From NCBI GenBank assembly GCA_016290995.1, contig JAEEVR010000011.1, forward strand, positions 19,901 through 83,900: a DNA stretch of 64,000 bases, in the 5' to 3' direction. Each line of letters starts with the position of its first letter. Positions within the stretch are counted from its first letter, which is position 1. Positions 34,201 through 43,075 of the stretch are shown here, piece after piece. The notes below the pieces were generated by a model that was given only the letters and a program-made list of their open reading frames with translations, searched no databases and was not told the DNA's origin. A program made the position numbers and the translations under genes. The stretch is from Treponema sp. Lineage in GTDB: Bacteria; Spirochaetota; Spirochaetia; Treponematales; Treponemataceae.

Positions 34201-34797
34201 ATGTCTAGGTATGAAATGCAAGTGAACAGAAGCGGCGCGATGGAACACAAAGCCATGCTTACGCTGCGCGACATTTATCTTGCGCCTTACATGCAGCTTG
34301 CCACCGCCTTGATCGGAAAAGAGCGCCGAGCGGGCGGAAACATGTTCCGCCACCAGCTGGACACAATGACAATCCTCATCGACTACGGCTACATCGACAG
34401 CGTGCTCTTAAAAGCCTCGTGCATTCACGACGTAGTGGAAGACATTCCTGGCTTTGACACAAACAACATCATCAACGTTGACGAAGAAGGCGAAGACGTT
34501 TACCGTCTTGTGCTGGAAGTAACCCGCCGCAAGGAAGAGGACAAGCCTGCCTTTTTGCGCCGCATCATAAACGAAGGAAGCCAAAAGGCCAAGCTTTTAA
34601 AAACCGCCGACCGCATTTCTAACATGATCAGTCTCGGCTACGTCACCGACCCCAAGTTCATCGAACGCTATTGCGACGAGACTGAATTTTTTATTTTCCC
34701 CATCGCGCTTGAAGTTGACTACAATATGTACCAAGAGCTTATCAATCTTGTAATGACGAGGCGCAAGTACTTGGAAGATTCAGGGTACATCAAGTAG
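34201..34797 (+). CDS. Stand-alone RelA/SpoT-type HD hydrolase (small alarmone hydrolase-like)
   Basis: 198 residues with the metal-dependent HD pattern of the SpoT hydrolase domain: FRHQLDTMTILID (H), ASCIHDVVEDIP (HD and the ED pair) and LLKTADRISNM, equivalent to the KLADRLHNM signature. There is no synthetase, TGS or ACT domain. The family includes (p)ppGpp hydrolases and related nucleotide phosphohydrolases, so alarmone hydrolysis is likely but not proven. AAGGAGG lies 6 nt before the ATG. It is 24 nt downstream of valS, a pairing that would link charging and stringent control. It converges on recG with an 8-nt overlap. Confidence 0.7.
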   Translation: MSRYEMQVNRSGAMEHKAMLTLRDIYLAPYMQLATALIGKERRAGGNMFRHQLDTMTILIDYGYIDSVLLKASCIHDVVEDIPGFDTNNIINVDEEGEDVYRLVLEVTRRKEEDKPAFLRRIINEGSQKAKLLKTADRISNMISLGYVTDPKFIERYCDETEFFIFPIALEVDYNMYQELINLVMTRRKYLEDSGYIK

Positions 34798-37063
34798 GAA
34801 CGGTCATTTCCTGCGCCAAAAGGTCGCGGGCGTCGAGGCGGGCCAACATGAGAAGGTCGCGGTCGCGGCTTAGGTCTGCAAGGCCAAGCTCCAGGGCGCC
34901 GGATTGGGCGGTTCCGTTGATTTGGCCAGGGCCGCGCAACTTTAAGTCTTCTTCGGCAATGTAAAAGCCGTCCGTACTCTGCCGCAAAATTTTCATTCGC
35001 TCGATTCCGTTTTGGCTGATGTTCTTGGAATAAATCAAAAAGCAATAGCTTTGCTCGCTTCCGCGGCCGACGCGTCCGCGCAATTGGTGCAGTTGCGCAA
35101 GTCCAAAGCGGTCCGCTTGTTCGATGACCATGCATGTCGCGTTGGGAACGTCAACGCCAACTTCAACGACAGTCGTTGCCGCAAGAATTTGAATCTTGTT
35201 TTGGCGGAAGTCGTTCAATATTTTTGACTGCTCTTCCTCCGGGATTTTTGAATGGAGGAGCGCGCATTTGTAGCCGGGAAAGACGTTTTTTGAGAGGTTT
35301 TCAAAGGCGTCGGTCGCGGATTTTATGCCATTGTCTCCAGAATTTTCTTCAAGACCAAAACTGGCGCCGCTCTCGCTTTCTTCTTCTGCTCCAATCGCCG
35401 GGTAGACAAAATAGGCTTGGCGGCCCTTTTGCAATTCTTTGGCGACGGCGCCGTAAGCGTTGGACTCGTGGCCTTGCGCGACAAGATATGTTGTAATCGG
35501 CTTGCGGCCGGCGGGAAGGCTTTTTATCACGCTAACGTCAAGGTCGCCGTATACAGTCAGCGCAAGGCTTTGCGGAATCGGCGTGGCGCTCATCATCAAA
35601 AGGTGCGGCGAAACATAAACGCTCTCGCCGGCCGCAACCGCGCGGCCCTTTTCCACAATCGCCTGCCGCTGCATTACGCCAAAGCGGTGCTGTTCGTCAA
35701 CGATGACAAGCTGCAAGTCCTTGTAGACTGTCGTTTTGCTGAACAAGGCGTGGGTGCCTATCAAAATGTTTATGTCGCCGCTCTTAAGAGCCTTTAAAAG
35801 CGGAGAGCGTTGGGCGGCGGAAATGCTTCCGCTTAAATACGCCACGCGGACTCCAACAGCTTCAAGCAAGCGGGCGCTTGTCTCGGCGTGCTGCTTGGCC
35901 AAAATTTCTGTCGGCGCCATTATCGCGCACTGGCCGCCCCAATCGACGACTCTAAGGCAGGCGAAGAGCGCGACCAAAGTTTTTCCGGCGCCGACGTCGC
36001 CCTGCAAAAGCCGCTGCATTGTCCAAGGCGCTTTATTAGAGACCGCGGCGCCGCAATCTTGGGCTTTCAAAAGCTTTGCGCGCTCGTCGTAGCCGCGGTC
36101 GATGTCGGCGTTGATTTGAGTTATTACGGCCATTTGGTCTTTTGTCAACGCGAAAGGAAGACGTTCCAAGAGCGCGGCTTGCCTGGGCGAAAAAGCATTT
36201 TTTGGGGCGTCATTATAGGAACGGTCAAGGCTCGCTTCGCTCAAGGCCTTGACTCGTTCCTTTTGCGGCGCGTCAAGAATTGTCGCGCCGCAATCTTGGG
36301 CTTGCGACAAGTCGGCCGCGGGAAGCGCGCCCTTGTGCTCGACCGCCCTTTTTAAGACGGCCTTTTGCATGTCGAACAATTCTTGGTAAATCAAAGTACG
36401 CCGCGCGGATTCAAGCTGGCCAAAATCTTTTGGCTGGTGGATCGTTCGAATGGCGTCGCGCTTTTGCATAAGATCGCGGCGCGCGATTATGTCGCCAGGC
36501 AAATCGTTGTCGATTGCCGCTCCGCATTGCGAAAGGGCCGCGGCGATGGCTTTTGAAATTTTCTTTTGCGTAAGGCCGCTTGTCAATTTGTAGACAGGAA
36601 GAATTCCGCTTCCGGGAATCGCCGCCGTTTCATATTCTTCCAGCGCGCCGCTCTCCGCAATCAGTTCCGCCTCAAAAGCGGAGGACTGCAAGGCGTTGTA
36701 TTTTACAAAAAAACTTCCTGTAACTGCTATTACCGCTCCAACTGGAAAAGCTTTTTCCAAAAAAGGCCTGTTAAAGCAAATCAACTCCGCGCGCGCCGTG
36801 GAATCTTTGATCAAAATTTTAAGCGTCTTCATCCGGCCGTAGCCAAACCATTCGTGGCCGGTTACGCTGGCGATCGTGTGAACTTCTCTTGCCGTTTCAA
36901 ATTGGCTTAACGAAACTTTCTTTGTCCTGTCCTTGTAGGAGCGCGGGTAATAGCCCAGCAAGTCGCCAATCGTCCAAACGTTCAGGTTGGCCAATTGCTT
37001 TTGCATCGCAGGCCCCACTCCGGGCAAAGAGGAAACTGAAGTTTGGATTTCTGAAAGCTTCAT
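34790..37063 (-). CDS. recG: ATP-dependent DNA helicase RecG
   Basis: 757 residues, longer than the usual 680-700. Wedge domain with an OB fold at the N terminus (VWTIGDLLGYYPRSYKDRT), then the SF2 motor: LLQGDVGAGKTLVALFA (Walker A), VDEQHRFGVMQR (DExH), MSATPIPQSLAL, VVEVGVDVPNATCMVIEQAD and LAQLHQLRGRVGRG. RecG regresses stalled replication forks and Holliday junctions. Extra segments occur around residues 250-290 and directly before Walker A; both contain an AQDCGA peptide encoded by the same 19-mer. Last gene of dnaE-yggT-recG; 6 nt from the yggT stop. Confidence 0.95.
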   Translation of the reverse strand: MKLSEIQTSVSSLPGVGPAMQKQLANLNVWTIGDLLGYYPRSYKDRTKKVSLSQFETAREVHTIASVTGHEWFGYGRMKTLKILIKDSTARAELICFNRPFLEKAFPVGAVIAVTGSFFVKYNALQSSAFEAELIAESGALEEYETAAIPGSGILPVYKLTSGLTQKKISKAIAAALSQCGAAIDNDLPGDIIARRDLMQKRDAIRTIHQPKDFGQLESARRTLIYQELFDMQKAVLKRAVEHKGALPAADLSQAQDCGATILDAPQKERVKALSEASLDRSYNDAPKNAFSPRQAALLERLPFALTKDQMAVITQINADIDRGYDERAKLLKAQDCGAAVSNKAPWTMQRLLQGDVGAGKTLVALFACLRVVDWGGQCAIMAPTEILAKQHAETSARLLEAVGVRVAYLSGSISAAQRSPLLKALKSGDINILIGTHALFSKTTVYKDLQLVIVDEQHRFGVMQRQAIVEKGRAVAAGESVYVSPHLLMMSATPIPQSLALTVYGDLDVSVIKSLPAGRKPITTYLVAQGHESNAYGAVAKELQKGRQAYFVYPAIGAEEESESGASFGLEENSGDNGIKSATDAFENLSKNVFPGYKCALLHSKIPEEEQSKILNDFRQNKIQILAATTVVEVGVDVPNATCMVIEQADRFGLAQLHQLRGRVGRGSEQSYCFLIYSKNISQNGIERMKILRQSTDGFYIAEEDLKLRGPGQINGTAQSGALELGLADLSRDRDLLMLARLDARDLLAQEMTVPT

Positions 37064-37069
37064 TTTTTA

Positions 37070-37654
37070 TCAGAACGGAATCATCGCGCAAATTCTTAAC
37101 AAAGCGCCGACCGCAAACACTCCGCCAATTCGCAAAACCAAAAGCAGAATTATCGCAAAGATCAACGCGTTTTTATACGCGACCAACCTGTTGCCTGTAA
37201 AGAATTTTGTAATCGTATAAACCAACGGATTTAGGCTTGCGTCGATTTGCGCCCACAGGGGAGAGTTGCGGTCCGCTCCGCTCAAAAAGACAATCAAGCG
37301 AATCACAAGAACGACAATCAAAAACAGCAAAATCGAAGCGACTACCTTCCACACGATTTCAATAACCAAAATCAAAATCGCGGCCAAAGTCACTCTCGTT
37401 CCGTCGCCCAATGTTTGGAACAGAATCGAAGCCAAGGTCAAAACCGCAAGCGCGACGAGCGGCGAAAAATCTATCGTTCCAAGACGCAGCCAGCCCCGCC
37501 TGAACAAATTCAAATAAGGATCGCAAAGCGCCGACAAAAAACGGCCAAAGCCCGTGTAGCTGCCGCCAGGAATCCAAGTCAAAATAATTCTCACTACGCA
37601 CAGCAAAGCGTAAATTGAAATGGCCGCGGCCACAATCAAAAAAGCGTATGTCAT
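37070..37654 (-). CDS. YggT family membrane protein
   Basis: 194 residues with four to five hydrophobic segments arranged as two YggT repeats; the first has the family-typical LCVVRIILTWIPGG and DPYLNLFRRG motifs. YggT proteins sit in the inner membrane; they are linked to osmotic or ion-related phenotypes and to cell-division loci in other bacteria, and their molecular role is unclear. It lies between dnaE (7 nt after its stop) and recG (6 nt before its start) and is clearly co-transcribed with them. Confidence 0.85.
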   Translation of the reverse strand: MTYAFLIVAAAISIYALLCVVRIILTWIPGGSYTGFGRFLSALCDPYLNLFRRGWLRLGTIDFSPLVALAVLTLASILFQTLGDGTRVTLAAILILVIEIVWKVVASILLFLIVVLVIRLIVFLSGADRNSPLWAQIDASLNPLVYTITKFFTGNRLVAYKNALIFAIILLLVLRIGGVFAVGALLRICAMIPF

Positions 37655-37661
37655 ATCTACC

Positions 37662-40600
37662 TCAATAAGTCCAGACTTCTTTTACGCCGTTCATCATCTC
37701 AAGCTCTTTTAAGAATTCCTTGTCGCAGGGAACTCTTGCCTGGTTGTTGCCTTTTACGATGTACGGGCCTTGCGCGGTGTTCACGTGAAAATACAAAACG
37801 CAATTTCCCTGCTTTGCCAAAAGCAAGTCGCGCAAGTCTTGAATTCTTTTTTCGTCGCAGAACTGGTCTTCCAACTGTATGTGAACTTGTTGGATGGAAC
37901 GTTCCTGCAAAGTGGCGATGTCCAAAAGCTCATCAACCAAGAACGACGGGCTTTCGCGGCTGGCGTCAAGCGTTCCCTTAAGCGCGACGACTTTTCCTTC
38001 CGAAAGCTGGGCGCGGACAACGCCCCAAGTTTTGGCGAAGAAAGTGACTTCCAAAAAGCCGGTCAAATCCTGGATTTTTCCAAAGCACATGTCGTCGCCT
38101 TTTTTTGTGCGGTACGGCTTAAGCTCGCTAATCATTCCAATCGCCACATGGGACTTTCCGGAATTGCGGCGCTTCCAACGCTCGCCCTCGGGAACGCTTT
38201 CTAGATAAGCCTTTGCGGCCGTAGCCTCGCGCTCCAAATTGGCGCTTGTAAGGGTGGCGCAAGACTCGATCACTTTTCGGTAGTCGTCCAACGGGTGGCC
38301 CGAAACGTAAATGCCGATGCATTCTTTTTCTTGGTTCAGCTTTTCCATCTTGGGAAGGTCTTCCACTTCCTCAAAGACAAAGTCGCTGAATTCTTTTTCG
38401 CCAACAGCTTCAAAAAGCGACGCGCCCTCTTCCTTGCTTTTTTTCATTTGGTCAATGTAAGAAACCGCTCGCTCCATATTCTGCAAAAGCGTCGGCCTGT
38501 TTTGGCCAAGGCTGTCAAAGGCGCCTGTCTTTATCAAAACTTCAAGGGCTCGCTTGTTGACGGTCTTTGTGTCAACACGCTCCAAGAAATCCAAAAAGTC
38601 TTTGTAAGGGCCGTTCTTGGCCCGCTCGTCAACCACGCACTGCGCGGCGCTTTCGCCAACGCCCTTGATTCCTTTAAGGCCAAAAACGATGTGGCCGTCA
38701 ACTACGTCAAAGTAAATGTCGGAACGGTTTACATCCGGCGGATCGACGGGAATTCCCATTCGCCGCGCTTCTTGAATGTAAACCGGCAAAGTGTCGGTGG
38801 AAGTGATTTCGTTTGTAAGGTTGGCCGCCATAAATTCCGCGGGCTTATGGCACTTAAGCCAAGCGGTTCTGTAAGCCAAAACGGAATAAGCCGCGGCGTG
38901 GCTCTTGTTAAAGCCGTAGCCCGCGAAAGGAATCATAATGTCAAAGATTTCGTCGGCGTGCTCTTTGGTGTAGCCGTTTTTCATCGCGCCTTCTTCGAAC
39001 TCTTTTTTCTTTCCCATCAAGACGTCCATCTTTTTCTTACCCATCGCGCGGCGCAGCATGTCCGCTCCGCCAAGAGTAAAGCCCGCGATGATTTGGGCGA
39101 CTTTCATTACTTGCTCTTGGTAAACCATTACGCCGTAAGTTTCTTTTAGCAAGCCTTCTAGCGACGGGTCGGGATAGTGAATCGTCTCGGGCTTCCACTT
39201 TCCTTCGATGTATTGGGGAATGCAGTCCATCGGGCCCGGTCGGTAAAGCGCGTTGAGGGCTACAAGGTCCTCAAGCTTTTCGGGCTGGAACTGCTTTAAA
39301 ATTTTTTGCATGCCCGGAGACTCAAACTGGAAGATCGCCACGCTGTCTCCGTTTGAAAGCATTTTAAAAGTTTCGGCGTCGGACTCAGAAACGTCTTCCG
39401 TCTTGAACTCAGGCTCGCCGGGCTTTCTGTGCTTGTTGACGATGTCTTCCGTATAGCGGATCAGCGAAAGCGTCTTTAGTCCAAGGTAGTCAAACTTTAC
39501 AAGGCCGCAAGGCTCGATGATGTCCATCGTGTATTGAACGCCGACTTCGCCAGTCTTGGGGTCTTTGAATACAGGCGCCCAGTCAGGAAGCGGCGTAAGG
39601 CCGATAACCATTCCCGAAGCGTGGAGGCCAGTGTTGCGCTTTACGCCTTCCAACTTTAGGGCAAGCTCAAAAAGTTTTTTGTAGCGGGGGTCGTCCTTGT
39701 AAGGAATCAAGCCGCCGCCCTTGGGATGCTTTTCTGTCGGCTCGGAGAGCGTGTCCTTTAAAGTGATTTTTAAGTCGTCGTCAGGGATGCCTTTTTTTAG
39801 CATGTTTACTTCGGCGAGCGGAATGTTAAGAACGCGTCCAACGTCGGTGATGCAGTTTTTGGGCTTTAAGGTTCCAAAAGTTACGATGTGGCCGACGCAT
39901 TCGTCGCCGTACAAATCGCGCGTGTGCTGGATGATTTCTTGCCTAAAGTCGAAGTCCATGTCAACGTCAAAGTCAGGCATTGAAACGCGCTCTGGATTTA
40001 GGAAGCGTTCGAAAATCAAGCCGTAGCGGAAAGGATCCAAGTCGGTGATTTCCATACAGTAAGCGACAAGGCTTCCGGCGCCGGATCCGCGACCTGGACC
40101 AATCGGTATGTAATGCTTGGGGCAATTGTGAACGTTGTCCGTAAGAGACTTGGACCAGTGGATGAATTCCCATACGATCAAAAAGTAGCCGGAAAAGCCC
40201 ATCGTAAAAATCGTGTTCATCTCGTAGTCGGCGCGTTCGCGGATTTCGGGAGTGATTTCCTTGTAGCGCTTTTTTAGGCCTTCTTCAACCAAATATTTTA
40301 CGTAGTCGTTTTGGTCGCTCTGGTAGTCGTCGCCGTGCGTGCGGAATTCGGCGGGGAGCTCAAAGCGCGGAAGACAGCCTTTAAGTTCGGGCGTAGAGTA
40401 TTGCTTGATCGTAAGGTTGCACATGTTGGCGATCTTGATCGTGTTGGCGTAGGCTTCCGGCAACTCGGGAAAGAGCAAGCGCATTTCTTGCTCGGTCTTA
40501 AAGTACCAGTTGTCCAAGTCCATGTCGCCGCCCATCTTTTGATGGGGCTCGGTCATAATATTCTTAAAGCCGATGCAGCGGAGCGCGTCTTGGGCCTCGG

Positions 40601-41318
40601 CGTCTTCTTTTTCCACATAGTGAATGTCGTTAGTGACGACCATCGGAATGTCCAAGTCGCGCGCGAGCTTTATCAATTTTTCGGCGACGATTTTTTGCTC
40701 GGGGATTCCGTGATCCTGAAGCTCGATGTAAAAATGGTCGGGGCCAAAAAGCTCCTTGTATTCGCGCGCGATTTTGTAGGCTTCTTCCGTTCGGCCCGAA
40801 AGAAGGTACTGGGGAATCTCGCCCTGAATGCAAGCGCTAAGGCAAATGAGGCCCTCGTGCCGTTCCTTTAGCATCTCAAAGTCGATGCGAGGCTTTCCGT
40901 AATAAATGGCGTTTTCGTCGCAAAAGGCGCGGCTGGAAAGCCAGGACATATTTTCGTAGCCCAACTGGTTTTCGCATAAAAGGATCAAGTGAAAATAGTG
41001 CGCCTTGTGTCCGTTCCCCTTGGCAAAAGGAACGTCGTTCTTTTCGGTATGGCTTCCGTAGGCCACGTAAAATTCTTCGCCGACAATCGGGTTGATTCCG
41101 TTGACGTGGCAGAGCTTTTCAAAGTTGAGCGCGCCGAACATATTTCCGTGGTCGGTCAAAGCGAGGGCGGGCATATTGAGGCGCTTGGCCTTGGCGACAA
41201 GCTTGTCCAAGGTGGCGCAAGAGTCCAAAAGCGAATAGTCTGAGTGAACATGCAAGTGAACAAAGCCCGCCACGGGCGTTCCTTCGGGCGCGGGGTCAAA
41301 TTTGTGGTAATCTGCCAT
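37662..41318 (-). CDS. dnaE: DNA polymerase III subunit alpha
   Basis: 1218 residues, DnaE type. N-terminal PHP domain with its metal-binding set (FVHLHVHSDYSLLDS, LTDHGNMFG). The polymerase active site is intact: GPGRGSGAGSLVAY and the catalytic PDFDVDMDFDFR. A YRPGPMD motif, the GGADMLRRAMGKK tract, a C-terminal helix-hairpin-helix region and an OB-fold (ISELKPYRTKKGDDM) complete the chain. It is the replicative polymerase; a PolC-type protein is not in this window. There is no ribosome-binding site; a TATTAT at 41328-41333 ends 9 nt before the ATG, so the mRNA may be leaderless. Confidence 0.97.
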   Translation of the reverse strand: MADYHKFDPAPEGTPVAGFVHLHVHSDYSLLDSCATLDKLVAKAKRLNMPALALTDHGNMFGALNFEKLCHVNGINPIVGEEFYVAYGSHTEKNDVPFAKGNGHKAHYFHLILLCENQLGYENMSWLSSRAFCDENAIYYGKPRIDFEMLKERHEGLICLSACIQGEIPQYLLSGRTEEAYKIAREYKELFGPDHFYIELQDHGIPEQKIVAEKLIKLARDLDIPMVVTNDIHYVEKEDAEAQDALRCIGFKNIMTEPHQKMGGDMDLDNWYFKTEQEMRLLFPELPEAYANTIKIANMCNLTIKQYSTPELKGCLPRFELPAEFRTHGDDYQSDQNDYVKYLVEEGLKKRYKEITPEIRERADYEMNTIFTMGFSGYFLIVWEFIHWSKSLTDNVHNCPKHYIPIGPGRGSGAGSLVAYCMEITDLDPFRYGLIFERFLNPERVSMPDFDVDMDFDFRQEIIQHTRDLYGDECVGHIVTFGTLKPKNCITDVGRVLNIPLAEVNMLKKGIPDDDLKITLKDTLSEPTEKHPKGGGLIPYKDDPRYKKLFELALKLEGVKRNTGLHASGMVIGLTPLPDWAPVFKDPKTGEVGVQYTMDIIEPCGLVKFDYLGLKTLSLIRYTEDIVNKHRKPGEPEFKTEDVSESDAETFKMLSNGDSVAIFQFESPGMQKILKQFQPEKLEDLVALNALYRPGPMDCIPQYIEGKWKPETIHYPDPSLEGLLKETYGVMVYQEQVMKVAQIIAGFTLGGADMLRRAMGKKKMDVLMGKKKEFEEGAMKNGYTKEHADEIFDIMIPFAGYGFNKSHAAAYSVLAYRTAWLKCHKPAEFMAANLTNEITSTDTLPVYIQEARRMGIPVDPPDVNRSDIYFDVVDGHIVFGLKGIKGVGESAAQCVVDERAKNGPYKDFLDFLERVDTKTVNKRALEVLIKTGAFDSLGQNRPTLLQNMERAVSYIDQMKKSKEEGASLFEAVGEKEFSDFVFEEVEDLPKMEKLNQEKECIGIYVSGHPLDDYRKVIESCATLTSANLEREATAAKAYLESVPEGERWKRRNSGKSHVAIGMISELKPYRTKKGDDMCFGKIQDLTGFLEVTFFAKTWGVVRAQLSEGKVVALKGTLDASRESPSFLVDELLDIATLQERSIQQVHIQLEDQFCDEKRIQDLRDLLLAKQGNCVLYFHVNTAQGPYIVKGNNQARVPCDKEFLKELEMMNGVKEVWTY

Positions 41319-41373
41319 AGGTTAACAATAATAGCGCGTTTTGCGGGATTTTTCTAGTAGGAACGGATTTGTT

Positions 41374-42375
41374 TTATCCTCGCGCATACTTTGCCATTCC
41401 GAGAACTTCTTTTTTCCAACGTTCCACAAAATTTGCCGGAGCGATTGGTTTTGCGTTGACTCCTTGCGAAAGAATCCATTCCAAAACTCTTGTGGCTTGC
41501 GAGGAGGAAAATCTCATCACTGTGACGCAGTCTTCGTCAAAGTCTTCAAACTCTTGGTCGTCGGCCCACACACAGTCCTTTGCGTATTGACGCGCGTCGT
41601 CGTAGAATTCGATTTCATACTGAACTTTTTCCGCCTCGCTAAAAGCGCCGAATCTTCCGCCTCCGCAGCGAGAAGCGTAGTCAAAATCTTTTGGCAACTT
41701 GAACGTCTTGCTTGTGTTGGCGACGTTCTTCATTCGTGAAAGGTTAAAAAGCCGCTCGCCGCCCTTGCCGCCGTTGGCGCTTTGGTCGTAGCCAAAGACG
41801 AAGTGAAGGCCGTCTTGTAAAAGAACTTGGTATGGCCGCAAAATTCTGTGGGTGGTGGAAGTGTTCCATCGGCCGTTGTAATCGAATTTTAATACCTTAT
41901 TTTCTTGCATGGCTTTGATGACCGCGTTCCAAACTTCCTCGTTGACGGTGGTTTTGGGAAGAGGAGGAATGGCTATTCTTTTTATAAAATCTGAACTGGC
42001 CAGTCCTCGTGATTCGGAAAGAAAATTTATTATCGATGATATTTCTTTGTGGACAGGGCTACATTCGTATTGCGCCAAAAGTTGTTTTGCCAGCGAAAGA
42101 AAAACTATGTCCTTGGAAGAAATCATGTTGAGCGGCATTTCAAAATCTTTTTTGTAATAGTAGCCGCGATGGACTGCGTCGTATTCCAGAATATCACTCG
42201 CTCCAAAACGGTCGCGCAAAAATTCAATGTCGCGGTTTATCGTAGCAATCGAAACTTCGTTGTCGTATGCCAGCTGCTGACAATTTGGGTAGCAGCCCGA
42301 CTTTATTTTTGCGTGAATCTTGCAAAGACGCTCCAACATCAAGTGGTTGTCCAAGTGGCGTTTTTGGTTTTTCAT
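41374..42375 (-). CDS. WYL-domain transcriptional regulator
   Basis: 333 residues from ATG 42375, chosen because GGAGG (42381-42385) lies just before it; an in-frame ATG at 42426 is too far upstream. N-terminal winged helix (LMLERLCKIHAKIKSG then ANDEVSIATINRDIEFLRDR-like HTH), a central linker and a WYL domain (WNAVIKAMQENKVLKFDYNG, LRPYQVLLQDGLHFVFGYDQ) that in this family binds ligands, often nucleic acids or nucleotides. WYL regulators frequently control defence or mobile loci. The gene opens the accessory region; its promoter overlaps a perfect CTATCAC/GTGATAG palindrome, suggesting autoregulation. Confidence 0.88.
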   Translation of the reverse strand: MKNQKRHLDNHLMLERLCKIHAKIKSGCYPNCQQLAYDNEVSIATINRDIEFLRDRFGASDILEYDAVHRGYYYKKDFEMPLNMISSKDIVFLSLAKQLLAQYECSPVHKEISSIINFLSESRGLASSDFIKRIAIPPLPKTTVNEEVWNAVIKAMQENKVLKFDYNGRWNTSTTHRILRPYQVLLQDGLHFVFGYDQSANGGKGGERLFNLSRMKNVANTSKTFKLPKDFDYASRCGGGRFGAFSEAEKVQYEIEFYDDARQYAKDCVWADDQEFEDFDEDCVTVMRFSSSQATRVLEWILSQGVNAKPIAPANFVERWKKEVLGMAKYARG

Positions 42376-42393
42376 AATTCCTCCGGTTGTTTT

Positions 42394-42436
42394 AGTATAC
42401 ATATTATTGTGCCGGAGGTCTATCACAGCGTGATAG
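42394..42436 (-). promoter_or_regulatory. WYL-gene promoter with overlapping operator palindrome
   Basis: -10 TATACT at 42394-42399 (minus strand). The perfect 7-3-7 palindrome CTATCACAGCGTGATAG (42420-42436) covers the -35 position. The half-site CTATCA recurs at 42465, 42696 and 42731, all in this 350-bp control region. Confidence 0.5.
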
Positions 42437-42437
42437 A

Positions 42438-42469
42438 GATAGTTTTTTCAAAATATTGAAAAAACTATC
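42438..42469. repeat. Perfect 14-bp inverted repeat
   Basis: GATAGTTTTTTCAA, loop AATA, TTGAAAAAACTATC. It lies between the stop of the small gene at 42468 and the WYL promoter. It could be a stem that ends transcription of the small gene or a protein-binding site; it does not have the usual trailing T run. Confidence 0.7.
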
Positions 42470-42656
42470 ATTCTACATAAGTTCTTGGTGTTGGAACAAT
42501 TGCAAACTGTTTTCGAATGTTTTTTGCTTGAGCATATAGGAGCGCGTCCAAACGTCTGTATTGAGCGCGCATAAGCTCAAGCTGTTTTGCCCGCCATTCT
42601 TTTTCTCTTTGCGACAAAGAGATAAACAACTCCTGCTCCATTTGCTTGTATTTCAT
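42468..42656 (-). CDS. Small helical protein
   Basis: 62 residues from ATG 42656 (GGAGG at 42664-42668 precedes it and rules out the upstream ATG). The chain is nearly all helix and rich in Arg, Lys, Gln and Glu (QREKEWRAKQLELMRAQYRR) and could form a coiled coil. No family is recognised. TATAAT at 42680-42685 on the minus strand is a likely -10 box. The gene is divergent from the 83-residue protein at 42794 and reads toward the WYL gene; the control region between carries CTATCA half-sites. Confidence 0.6.
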   Translation of the reverse strand: MKYKQMEQELFISLSQREKEWRAKQLELMRAQYRRLDALLYAQAKNIRKQFAIVPTPRTYVE

Positions 42657-42671
42657 GTATTTTCCTCCCAT

Positions 42672-42793
42672 TGCGCAAAATTATACTAGTCTGCTCTATC
42701 AAATCGCGCTAGAGAAAAATATTTTTGACTCTATCATGATTTGACAGACCTAAGGGCTTACAATTCAAAATCATATTTAAGGAGGCTATAAAT
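42672..42793. promoter_or_regulatory. Divergent control region with CTATCA half-sites
   Basis: 122-bp region between divergent small genes. It holds TATAAT for the minus-strand gene (42680-42685), CTATCA at 42696-42701 and 42731-42736, a TTGACA at 42741-42746 and a TACAAT at 42759-42764. The plus-strand hexamers are only 12 bp apart, so the exact plus promoter is not settled. AAGGAGG precedes the ATG at 42794. Confidence 0.4.
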
Positions 42794-43045
42794 ATGTATT
42801 ACGACACGCAAATCATTAATCTAGTTCCTCGAACTGACAAAACTCGATTAGGGTCGTTAGAGAATTACTTTAGGCAACAAGTAATAGAAACCAACAGCCC
42901 TTTTGCATGGCACAAACTTTCGCAGACAATAAGCGAAAAGAAAGTTGTTGCAAAAATTCATGAGGAATTAGATCGTGAATTTGCTTATGACGGAAAATCA
43001 AGCTTCTCAGAACTTCTAAAAAAGGAAACTGAAAAGACAAATTAA
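42794..43045 (+). CDS. Small hypothetical protein
   Basis: 83 residues, soluble and mostly helical, with no signal peptide, no membrane segment and no recognised motif. A strong AAGGAGG lies 9 nt before the ATG, so it is very probably translated. It sits beside WYL-controlled sequences and just before an exported protein (30-nt gap). Function unknown; a regulatory or antitoxin-like partner is possible but unsupported. Confidence 0.55.
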   Translation: MYYDTQIINLVPRTDKTRLGSLENYFRQQVIETNSPFAWHKLSQTISEKKVVAKIHEELDREFAYDGKSSFSELLKKETEKTN

Positions 43046-43075
43046 TTATAATCTAAATCTTATGGGGAATTTATT

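Noticed and set aside
42438..42469. Insertion-sequence end or attachment site
   Set aside because: The inverted repeat has no transposase or integrase gene near it, and no target-site duplication was visible.
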